Positions 32,471 through 41,459 of a DNA stretch of 41,459 nt are shown here, piece by piece. The translations under genes were made by a program, and so were the position numbers. Origin of the DNA: Chara braunii (taxonomy: Eukaryota; Streptophyta; Charophyceae; Charales; Characeae); NCBI GenBank assembly GCA_003427395.1, contig BFEA01000461.1:273652-315110 (forward strand). The letters are read 5' to 3'. The notes under the pieces are model-generated. The model made no database searches. It was not told the DNA's origin and saw nothing but the letters and a program-made list of their open reading frames with translations. Each line of letters begins with the position of its first letter. The first letter of the stretch is position 1.

Positions 32471-32670
32471 AACATTGAGAATGGAAAGGAATGGCCCTAA
32501 CCAAGCTGTCCGACTTGAGAATGGAAAGGAATGACCCTAACCAATCTGTTCGACTTGAGAACGGAAAGGAATTGCCCAAATCAGGCTGTTCGACTTGAGA
32601 ATGGAAAGGAATGGCCCTAACCAGGCTGTTCGACTTGAGAATGGAAAAGAACAACCCTAACCAGGTTGTT
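32471..32670. repeat. 40-bp minisatellite, five units
   Basis: Exact 40-bp spacing (32471, 32511, 32551, 32591, 32631). The unit contains cgacttgagaatggaaagga followed by atggccctaaccaggctgtt with a few substitutions. It is followed at 32672-32700 by a long hairpin (aggaatggccc ... gggtcattcct). Confidence 0.95.
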
Positions 32671-32775
32671 CAGGAATGGCCCATGACAAGGGTCATTCCT
32701 TTTGAAATAGGCACTAGGGTCCCCTACATAATTGATTGAGAAAGGTTGATTGAGAAAGGATGATTGAGAATGAGA

Positions 32776-32940
32776 TGGAATGGATGAAAGAGATGTAAAA
32801 GACCGGTGGGTCGGTCATTGAAATAGCCAATGGAATGGATGAAAGAGATGGAAGAGGCCGGTGGGTCGGTCATTGAAATAGCCAATGGGATGGATGAAAG
32901 AGATGGAAAAGGCCGGTGGGTCGGTCATTGAGATAGCCAT
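32776..32940. repeat. 55-bp minisatellite, three units
   Basis: Units begin at 32776, 32831 and 32886 with tggRatggatgaaagagatg. Each contains the small hairpin ccggtgggtcgg and ends cattgRaatagcca. It is immediately preceded by shorter gattgagaaagg repeats. Confidence 0.95.
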
Positions 32941-34227
32941 AAGAATGAACGAATGAGAATGAGAAGGGCAGAATAAAGAAGGCTGAACCTTAAGACAAGA
33001 GAAGCATGGACCAGAAACGGTCATAAGGAATGGATATTGGGGGATGTGAAAGATGAGGATTGAAGGTGGGCCGACGGGTCGGCCCTTGTGAGGATGGCTA
33101 TTAAGAAAGCGGCCGCCAGAGCGGCCACAAGGGGTGGCCTTGATTGATGAGAGGCTGTCGGACCAGCCATGAGAATCAGCCTTGGAAATAGCATAGGATG
33201 GAGTATTTGAAAATTAGATATTGCATTGCATAGTCAAGGGACCCTAGGCAACTTGATGTAAGGTCGTCGGGCCGACCATGGAAATAGCAAGAGATTGAGT
33301 TTTCCTTTTCTGCGAGTCTCGGGTCTCAACATAAGGGGGATAGCGGTGCATGCATCGCAACCCCATGCCCTCTACCATCAAGGGCAAGTCTCAGCGCGAC
33401 CTGCTCCTCATAAGAAGGAATAAGCGTTGAAGGACCAAAGCACCTCTCTCTTTGATTGATGTTGGCCGTCCGGAACTTACCCCGACAACGAGCTCTAGTC
33501 GGGGAGTTCAAACTGCGCCTCATGTTGAGAACCTAAACGTAAAGGGCGTGGAGCCAAACGGGCGAGAGAGCCATTCTTTTTCCTAAGTCTCATTTTTTCT
33601 CCCCAACCACACGCCATGCCGTAGAGGGGCGGCACGACCATTTGGAATGGACCACGACAACTCGCGTTAAGTTGAGCAGCACTGTCCAGAGGGAGGAGTC
33701 AGGCGTGGTACCGAGTGGAAGCCGCAACCACCACAGGGCGAGTGACACCGCCCTGCCGGATCATTACAACCGTTCTAGGACTAACCGCGAGGTCTTCGTA
33801 ACTGCACTCGCTAACTAATTGAGAGTCCCGACTCTCTTGAAAGGAAGAGGCCGGATCCAAGAAAACACCACTCGGGAGGAACGATTCGCGAGAATGCCCT
33901 ACGACAAGACGGGGTCCTGGGAGGTTTGGACTGGACCTACCTACCAGATGTGGGGTGGTACCTCAATGATGACGCCCGTCTCGTAAGCGGCAAAAGGTCG
34001 GACTGGAGTAGGGGATGAGGTGAGTTATCAGCAGGGGGAGGACTGATCACCCTTCCGTTTTGGGGCTGATGGGCCGGCATCAGTCTACTCAGTTGGTGGG
34101 CCAAGGTCTGCGTACCTCCGAGTGAGAACTGATCGTGCCATGGGGACATCACATTTTGAATGCGGGGAAGGTGTGCCATCTACCGATGAAAATGCGTGCG
34201 AAAGAGAAGGTGACCATGAGGGCGCAG
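32941..34227. other. Non-coding stretch with dispersed short hairpins
   Basis: No gene. Small inverted repeats recur at 33068-33085 (gggccga ... tcggccc), 33111-33126, 33153-33168 and 33262-33277. The first and last are near-palindromic and two are followed by atgRRaatagc or atgagaatcagc. The stretch 33300-34200 is otherwise featureless. Confidence 0.55.
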
Positions 34228-34670
34228 GCTCAAAAAAAGGCCTGGCAAGATGTCCAGAAGAAAAATAATTGTGTAATTGACTTTGTGCAGGCTTGAGAAA
34301 AGGCCTGACAAGATATCCAGAAGTAAAATACTTGTATAATTGACTTTGCGCAGGCTTGAGAAAAAGTCTGGCAAGATGTCCAGAAGAAAGAAATGAATGA
34401 GTAATTGACTTTGCACAGGCTTGAGAAAAGGTCTGGCAAGATGTCCAAAAGAAAGAAATGGATGAGTAATTGACCTTGCGCAGGCTTGAGAGAAGGTCTG
34501 GCAAGACATTCAGAAGAGAAAGGCATGGGTAATTGGGTTTGCATAGGCTTAAGGAAAGGACTGGCAAGACGCCCTGAAAAGTGATATATGTGTAATGGAC
34601 TTTGCATGAGTTTGAGCAAGGCCTAGTGAGATGCCAGAAGAAAGATGCGAATGGAATAAACTAAGTAATG
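34228..34670. repeat. 63-65-bp minisatellite, about seven units
   Basis: The landmark gcttgag or its variants recurs at 34228, 34291, 34354, 34419, 34484, 34547 and 34610. The unit contains aaggtctggcaagatgtcc, agaagaaa and gtaattgactttgc. The central units are the most alike and the edge units the most diverged, as expected for unequal exchange. Confidence 0.9.
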
Positions 34671-34972
34671 CGAATTTTGAGAATGGGGGTGACATGCGTG
34701 CGAAATTGGCAGGGCTAGAGAAAACTGGGCAAAAAAACATGGGAAAAATACATGTGAATTTGGCCAAGCATGAGGTTGAGGAAAGGGTGACAAAAGGCGT
34801 GGATTGCACGGGCCGAAGAGCCAAGTAGAAAAGGCATTAAAGGTGACGAAAGCCGAAAAAGGGGCCTAGTTGGCATGGGATGAAAGAAGGATCAACCAAA
34901 GGGCGTTTGAAATGGCAAGGCCCGAGGGAGAAGTGGGGGCAACGAAAGGAGGAAAACTGGAAGGAGGATAGA

Positions 34973-35121
34973 TGTTCTGAGGGTGATGAGCACAACGGAA
35001 GGGGGTTTGATATTTTAAGAGTGATGAATGAGACGAAAGGGGTTTGATGTTTTAAGAGTGATGAATGAGACGAAAGAGGTTTGATGTTCTATAAGGGATG
35101 AATGAGACGTGAAAAGCCTAA
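34973..35121. repeat. 37-bp tandem repeat, four units
   Basis: Units start at 34973, 35011, 35048 and 35085: tgttttaagagtgatgaatg then agacgaaagggg, spacing 37-38 bp. Confidence 0.9.
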
Positions 35122-35891
35122 AGGACAAAGAAAGCTTGACCCTATACACCCCTCCCCGTTCCAAGGCCGGAAACTAGAAGAAAACCGAGAAAGGAGCAAG
35201 AAAAGACAAAATGGACCCTGGCAAACTAAATACCCATAACATTTCCTCCTCCTCTCCCGTGTATCCCTCCAAAACCCATTGACAAGAGATTGGTGCGCGA
35301 TGAGGACATCGCAAATGAGTGGGGGGAATGTGTCGGGACTGGTGAGTCCCGAATAACTTCCCATCACTCGAGAGACTGAATATGGGCAAACTATGCACAA
35401 CAGAGAAATATGTAGTAAGGAGGCATGAGAGAGAAAAGACAAAGGATTAGGCCGCAGGAAGGAGTGATGCCCTGGGGTGAGAACCACAGGAGGAAAGAAC
35501 TAGCAACGGCAAGCAAGCGAGCGCAAGAATAGGGGCACATAGAACATAGCATGAGGCCGGGAGGATCGTTGGAATGCAATAAGACTAAGGCCAAAGGGCC
35601 CTTGAACCAGCAAATGTAGCACGACAACGATAAAGGAGTGAAGGAGTCAAGGGATGGGCAGCCCAGAGGCCGTGGGAAGATAGAGAACGAGGGGTCAACA
35701 TGGGGGCCACCTACGGGAGCCTCAGGGTAGAGGCCCGTGACCAAGGAACCGGCGCGTGCAAGGCGCAAGAAAAGACAAGGGAGAGGGGTCACCATGGGGC
35801 GGCAAAACGCCCAAGGGACGTGGGATACCTCGAGTAAAGGCACCCGTGGCCACGTGGGACTAAGTAAAAATAGTGGCATCCGGGGCGAAAT
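35122..35891. other. Non-coding; candidate polypurine tract and LTR start
   Basis: No gene. GAGTGGGGGGAA at 35317-35328 is followed directly by TGTGTCGGGACTGG, which has the form of a polypurine tract plus an LTR start. The opening contains a small inverted repeat (cgggact ... agtcccg). No matching 5' LTR was found in the window, so the call stays tentative. Confidence 0.4.
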
Positions 35892-36060
35892 GTGTCGGGG
35901 ACCGCCGGCGGGACTAAGTGTCGAGGACCACCAGCGGGACTAAGTGTCGGGGACCACCGACAGGACTAAGTGTCGGGGACCACCGACGGGACTAAGTGTC
36001 GGGGACCACCGGCGGGACTAAATGTCGAGGACCACCGACGGGAAGTGTAGCGGGGACATG
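35892..36060. repeat. 26-bp tandem repeat, six to seven units
   Basis: Unit gtgtcggggaccaccgacgg plus gactaa. Starts at 35892, 35918, 35944, 35970, 35996, 36022 and a shortened 36045. It begins with the same tgtgtcgggga motif seen at 35329, suggesting the array grew from that LTR-like start. Confidence 0.95.
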
Positions 36061-36111
36061 TGAAAGTCCCAAGAAGAAACGGCGGCACCACATGAGGGAA
36101 AATATTAAAGG

Positions 36112-36640
36112 AAAGGTGCACCGTCAATATCGAGATCTTGCCAACCAAGAATATTAGCACCACTAGTGCAAGCACTAGCGGTAGCAAATGGGAAGGCCGA
36201 AAAGAAAAGAAAAGGTAAAAAAACTTGAGGTGGAAGGCATGGGAGCAATCCGAAAAATCTCGGATCAGCCTCCCTCAAGAAAATGGAGTTAAAAGAGACC
36301 CCATGTGAAAAATAGCCCTCCGGGAGAAAATCGGAGTGAGAGGGGCCACTATGGGAGAAAAATAGGAGTGAAGGGAAGCTCCCATGGGCACGAGAAGGCC
36401 ATTATTGCAGTCCGAGATATAACGGACTGCACCATGGGCATAGGAAGGGCCGAAACTAAGAGGAAGAGGCTAGAAAAGGGCCTTCACGACCACTTGGCAT
36501 GCTAGAAAAAAGAGAGAAAAGAAAAAAAAATGTGGGAGAATAAAACAAAAAGAGTGAGAGGGAGTGAGTGAGTTGGCCGTCAATAGGGTCTGCCACAAGT
36601 AGGGACTGGCAGGTCCCTACTTTCCAAGAAAGGATGAAAA
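36112..36640 (+). repeat. Diverged copy of the start of the LTR-like repeat
   Basis: Shares gtgcaccgtcRatatc, aatattagcaccactagtRc, ccgagatRtaacgg and agtagggactgRcaRgtccc, in the same order, with 37504-38060 and 13591-14140, but is much more diverged. An older or related LTR unit therefore lies just upstream of the right-hand copy. Confidence 0.65.
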
Positions 36641-36840
36641 GAAAAGAAAAAAAAAAAAAAAAAGAGAAGAAAAAAAAAGAAAAGAAAAAAAGGCCTTAAT
36701 GGCAAAAAACGGTCACTTGGGGAGATTCATCCGTGACCAGATTCATTCTGGAATATGGCGGTTAAATAGGACTTTGATTTTCTTTGATTTTTGCAAAGAA
36801 AATCAAAGAAAATCAAGGCCCTTTACATGCATGAAAAGCA

Positions 36841-37140
36841 ACACATGTTTTAGGTGCATCCGGAGCCAAAATCAAGTCCGAATGCACTTGGGAATTGGCC
36901 GTTTCTTTTTCTTTTGAGTAAGGGTTAGTTGTAGGGTATTGGGGCTGGGAAATTGCCCCTATGGCAGTTCGAGTTGTAACGACCTGCATGGGGGAGGGAA
37001 AACACATGTTTTGGGTGCATCCGGAGCCAATATTGAGTCCGGATGCACTTCGAAATTTAACGCTTTATTTTCTTTTAGCATGGGGCAAGTTGTGGGGCTG
37101 TGGGTGTAGAAAAATAGCCATGACTGTAGTCCGAGAAATT
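36841..37140. repeat. 161-bp imperfect tandem duplication
   Basis: The block acacatgttttRggtgcatc then cggagcca recurs at 36841 and 37002, each followed by tccgRatgcactt and a T-rich run, then a cagtYcgag ... ctgcatgggg motif. Two diverged units, no coding content. An A/G-rich run precedes them at about 36640-36695. Confidence 0.75.
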
Positions 37141-39427
37141 CAAACTGCATGGGGATGCCAAGGCTAAGGGAAAATGGGCTACGGCAAGCCCGGAAGGCTA
37201 GAAAGGAGCGATTTCGGCATGGGGCAAGCAAAGACGGTAAAACGGCGACCGTGAGATGAGATCTCACGGCCGAGAAAAATCGGCACACATGAAGAAAATG
37301 ATGGGACCACCAAGGGCAAGGGGCCCCAAAAATAAAAATGGGACACCATCCGAAATGTTGTCGGGGGCCAAGGGGGTCCAAATAATAAAAATCAGAAAAC
37401 GGGACATGCGCCGGCGGGACAAGAAAATGAAACTACTATGGAGAAGAGTGGCGGGGACTTGGGATGTCCCAAAGGGACCATGAGCAAGCACAAGGAATAT
37501 TTGTGCAAACAAACGGCACCGTCGATATCAAGGATCTATACGGTGGAAAATATTAGCACCACTAGTACAAGCACTAGTGGGGACAAGTGGGAGAGCCATG
37601 GGGTGAAAAGAAAGCAAAATAATAGTGTTGGGAGGGCTGTCCAGCAGTCTAAGATATCTCGGACTGACTAGGCATGAGAAAATAGAGCCTCAATAGGCCC
37701 AACATGAGAAAAAGGCTGCCCTTAGAAAATTGGAGCAAAAGGGGCTCAAAATTGGGCAAACGGGAGCAAAGTGGACCCCTCTAGGAGCATGAGGGTGCCA
37801 TTGTTGGAATCCGAGATGTAACGGCCAAGTATTAGTCATGAACCTGGCCTTGAATGAGGCCTTAGAGCCTAGAAAGAGGGTGCACAACAGTTTGATACTT
37901 GTCACTACTGAAATAAAAGAAAAAGAAAGAAAAATGGGAGAGAAAGGAGGGAGAATGAGACAAAAAGGGAGAAAAGAATGGAGGAGAGTGTGCCGGCCTA
38001 TTGGGACCTGCACAGTAGGGACTGACACGTCCCAACTGTGACCTCATCCCTCCTAGAATAAGGGAGGGCAATACGGAATGTAGAGATATGACCCTTGGGA
38101 CCATATCTCAATAAAATCTGAATTAAAAAGCAAAACATAAGAGAAAATGCAAAAAGGAAGTGGCCGTTTTTTTTTTTTACCATGGATCTGAGATCAGATC
38201 TCATGGTGGAGAGGAACTATCCGTTTTTTGTGGGCCAGCTCAAAACAGCTAGCTCCGGAATGAGGTGGCAGCCCAAAATGGAAAGAAACAAAAAAGGGAA
38301 AAGGAAAAATCTGTGCATTTGGCCCAAAAAGAGAGCCAGATGCACAAAAAATTGAAAAAGTGGACTTGGGGGCTCAAAATTAAAGCAAGGACTACTAGGG
38401 GGTAGCACGGATTATTGCTGGCCTTGGATCTCAGCCAGATCCAAGGCTGAAAATGTGCCACCACCTGGAAAAATGCTCCGACCTACCCAAGGGAGGCCGA
38501 AACTTGAAAAAATCGAAAAAAAGGCCCACAAGGCTTTTTTCTTTAAAGTATAGTTGCCCCTTGGGCATTAGGACCCAAGGGGGCAGTATTTGAGCAACGG
38601 AAAAGAGCCGAAGTAGGCCAAGAGGCAGTCCGAGTTGGTACCAGCCACTCGGACTGCATGTACTTGGCCAAAATGAGGCCCAGGTACCTCCAAAAGGGCC
38701 TAGTAGGGGAATTTTGCCTTCGGGGTACCTCGGTTCACCCCAAGGCACTTGGAGAGGCTCATGGGCTGCCCAGACTGCTGGTTTCAGCCTTCATAAGCTG
38801 AGGATGCAGTCCGCCACTCTCACATTTGCATGAGGAGTGCCCATGCTGCCCAAGTGAGCTCAAATGAGCACCTTTGCACTTGGAGTGAGGAGAGAGGAGC
38901 CCATGCTAGTAGGAGAGCTTAGAGGAGACTAGGAGGTAGTGGGAAAGACTCTAGAGGATAGTGATGGTGGGAGAGCCACTTGGGAGGTGATCCGCCATAT
39001 CCCCCCTGGGTGTAGGAGAGAAGGAAAGGCTAGAGGAGTCTCATTAGCCCTCCTAGGAGGAGGACTCCATAGCCATAGCTAAGGAAGCTTGCCATAGCCT
39101 GGGAGAGAGTAAGGAAGGAGGAGAGAGGGGCTTGGAGAAGAAGGAAGTCATAACCAAGAGGGGATTGTGCAAGGAGTGGAAGCTTCATCAAGGAGACACC
39201 ATCATCAAGGAACCAACAAGGTGAGCGGAAGGAAGAGACTTATTCATCTTCATCTTCTTCTTCCTCTTCTTCTTCTTCTTCTCCTTCTTCTTCCTCTCTC
39301 CCCTTCATCCTCTCCCCCTTCATCTTCACCTTCCTCCTTTTCACTTTCATTTCTCTTTGTCTTTTTCCTCTTCTTCTCCATCTCCATCTCCCTCATCTCT
39401 CTCCTTTTCTCCTCCATCTTCTTTTAA

Positions 39428-39542
39428 CTCGTACATGTATCGAATTTGACACACAAAACAATTTTATGAATTTCTGTTAGTTGAGGGAGAGCACTTCGTG
39501 CCTGGAGCTGTGATGCAAGCCCCCCATTCCATTTTTTCCGAA
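39428..39542. other. ~115-bp insertion specific to unit R
   Basis: Both left-hand copies run uninterrupted from the CT-rich tract to tcttcttcctccca, but here unrelated sequence intervenes, containing a small hairpin (gcac ttc gtgc). No terminal inverted repeat or clear target duplication was seen. It could be a short non-autonomous insert or filler DNA. Confidence 0.65.
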
Positions 39543-39596
39543 ATCTTCTTCCTCCCATGGGCTACTCAAACTCTCATCTTCCACTTGCACACTAGG

Positions 39597-41459
39597 GATC
39601 CATGATGCAATCATAAAAATTTGGGCTCTCCAAACTTATGTTTTTCACTCTTACACTAGTAGGTAGTATAGCGCAACACCCATGAATGATCCATGATGCA
39701 ATCATAGTGATTTGTGCTCTCCAAACTTGTGTTTTTCACTCCCACACTAGTAAGTAGTATAGCGCTACACTCATGGATGCTTCTTGATGCAATCTTCATG
39801 ATTTTGGCTCTCCAAACTTGTGTTTTTCACTCCCACACTAGCAGGTAGTATAGCGCTACACTCATGGATGCTTCTTGATGCAATCTTGGTGATTTGGGCT
39901 CTCCAAACTTGTGTTATTCACTCCCACACCAGTAGGTAGTACAGCGCTACACTCATGGATGCTTCTTGATGCAATCATGATGATTTGGGCTTTCCAGACT
40001 TGTGTTTTTCACTCCCACACTAGTAGGTAGTAAAGCGCTACACTCATGGATGCTTCTTGATGCAATCTTGGTGATTTGGGCTCTCCAAACTAGTGTTTTT
40101 TACTCTTACACTAGTAGGTAGTATAGCGCTACACCCATGAATGATCCATGATGCAATCATGGTGATATGGGCTCTCCAAACTTGTGTGTTTCACTCTTAC
40201 ACTAGTAGGTAATATAGCGCTACACCCATGAATGATCCATGATGCAATCACGGTGAGTTGGGCTTTCCAAACTTGTGTTTTTCACTCCCATACTAGTAGG
40301 TAATATAACGCTACACGCATGGATGCTTCTTGATGCAATATTGGTGATTTGGGCTACTCACACTCATGCTTTTCACTCACACACTAGTAGGTAGTGCACC
40401 TCTACTTTCATCGATGATCATTGATGCAATCTTGGTAATATGAGCTACTCACACTCATGCTTTTCACTCGTACACTAGTAGGTAGTGCACCGCAACTTTC
40501 ATAGATGATTATTGATGCAATCTTGGTGATTTGAGCTACTCACACTCACGCTTTTCACTCAAACACTAGTAGGTAGTATAACGCTACTTTCATGGATGAT
40601 CTTTGGTTCAAACTTGGTGATTTGGGCTACTCGCACTCGTGTTTTTCACTCATATACTAGTAGGTAGTGCACCGCAACTTTCATGGACGATCTTTGGTTC
40701 AATCTTCGTGATTTGGGCTACTCAAACTCATGCTTTTCACTCATACACTAGTAGGTAGTGCACCGCTTATTTCATGGATGATCTTTAAAGCATTCTTGGT
40801 GATTTGGACTACTCACACTCATGCTTTTCACTCATACACTACTAGCTAGTGCACCGCAACTTTCAAAAATGATCTTTGGTTCATTCTTAGTAATTTGGAC
40901 TACTCACACTCATGCTTTTCACTCATACACTAGTAGGTAGTGCACCGCAACTTCTATGGATGATGTTTGATGCAATCTTGGTGATTTGGGCTACTCACAA
41001 TCATGCTTTTCACTCGGACAATAATAGGTAGTGCACCGCTACTTCCATGGATGATCTTTGATGCATTCTTGGTGATTTGGATGACTCACACATGGTTTTC
41101 ACTCATACACTAGTAGGTAGTGCACCGCAACTTTCATGGATAATCTTTGATGCATTCTTGGTGATTTGGTTTACTCACACTCATGCTTTTCACTCATACA
41201 CTAGTAGGTAGTGCACCGCAACGTTTATAAACGATCTTTGGTTCATTCTTGGTGATTTGGAATAGTCACACTCATGCTTTTCACTCATACACTAGTAGGT
41301 AGTGCACTACAAGTTCTATGGATGATCTTTGATGCAATCTTGGTGATTTGGGCTACTCACAATCATGCTTTTCACTCATACACTAGTAGGTAGTGCACCG
41401 CTACTTTCATGGATGATCTTTGATGCATTCTTGGTGATTTGGACTACTCACACTAATGC
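39597..41459. repeat. 91-bp satellite array, right side, two subfamilies
   Basis: About 20 units with near-invariant 91-bp spacing (39630, 39721, 39812, 39903, 39994, 40085, 40176, 40267, then 40354, 40445, 40536, 40627, 40718, 40809, 40900, 40991). The first eight units carry ctctccaaacttgtgttttt and gcgctacac, as in the left arrays. From about 40350 the units switch to ctactcacactcatgctttt and gtgcaccgc. All share cactagtaggtagt and a gatgcaatc-like end. The array continues past the window. It encodes nothing. Confidence 0.95.

Larger units (their letters stand above)
37504..41459 (+). repeat. Right LTR-like repeat block (unit R), runs off the window
   Basis: Same start (TGCAAACAAACGGCACCG) and order as the left block: hairpins, TATA-like tcataagctgagg near 38791, leader-like purine-rich DNA, donor-like AAG|GTGAG at 39220, CT-rich microsatellite, then 91-bp satellite. 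It is single where the left block is duplicated, carries a ~115-bp insertion at 39428-39542, and lacks ~28 bp (gggtagtactccg...) before the satellite. If L and R are LTRs, this is the 3' LTR and its end lies outside the window. Confidence 0.55.

Noticed and set aside
34085-34619. Repetitive minus-strand peptides over 34.1-34.6 kb
   Set aside because: They are translations of the 63-65-bp tandem repeat. The unit length is not a stable multiple of three, so all frames look repetitive.
39597-41459. CRISPR-like regular spacing
   Set aside because: The whole 91-bp unit is repeated with gradual divergence. There are no short identical repeats with unique spacers, and the context is eukaryotic.

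Overview
This is eukaryotic intergenic DNA built almost entirely from decayed retrotransposons and tandem repeats. I found no intact host gene, rRNA or tRNA. The recognisable coding remnants are Ty3/Gypsy gag-pol fragments. One LTR is followed by a primer-binding site resembling the plant initiator-Met type, and the pol C-termini look chromodomain-like. That fits a large, repeat-rich green-lineage (streptophyte) genome. A charophyte alga or early-diverging land plant is plausible, but the species is inferred, not shown.

Layout, left to right. (1) 1-3316, minus strand: a concatenated Gypsy family. LTR B (2135-3316) and LTR A (761-1724) enclose only the C-terminal end of pol. LTR A is also followed by a primer-binding-site-like sequence, so it served two element copies. 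LTR B carries a 34-bp minisatellite that LTR A lacks. (2) 3338 to at least 9181, plus strand: Gypsy element 1, with LTRs (5' copy truncated), gag, and pol in the order protease, RT, RNase H, integrase and chromodomain-like tail. It is broken by stops, frameshifts and a catalytic Asp-to-Asn change in RT. (3) 9.8-10.9 kb, minus strand: scrambled integrase and chromodomain fragments of a third family, with two inverted copies of its LTR start. (4) 10.9-13.6 kb: unassigned GC-rich DNA, an AT-rich island, then a ~117-bp tandem repeat.

(5) 13,591-41,459 may be one giant Gypsy element on the plus strand. A ~2-kb LTR-like direct repeat followed by 91-bp satellite lies at 13,591-17,842 and again from 37,504 to the window end. 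Between them are a ~2-kb leader, four tandem degenerate copies of an unrecognised ~250-aa protein (19,944-23,547), gag (24,004-25,985), pol (25,940-30,482), a further ORF after pol (30,810-31,768), and ~5.7 kb of non-coding DNA holding six different tandem repeats. The arrangement recalls giant Tat/Ogre-type elements, which carry an extra ORF before gag, but here that position holds four paralogous copies. All copies are pseudogenes.

The best candidates for something undescribed are the four-copy ORF family and the LTR-linked 91-bp satellite. Many lesions are G-to-A or C-to-T changes (Trp to stop, Gln to stop), as expected from deamination of methylated cytosines in silenced repeats. A 440-base assembly gap lies inside the left satellite.
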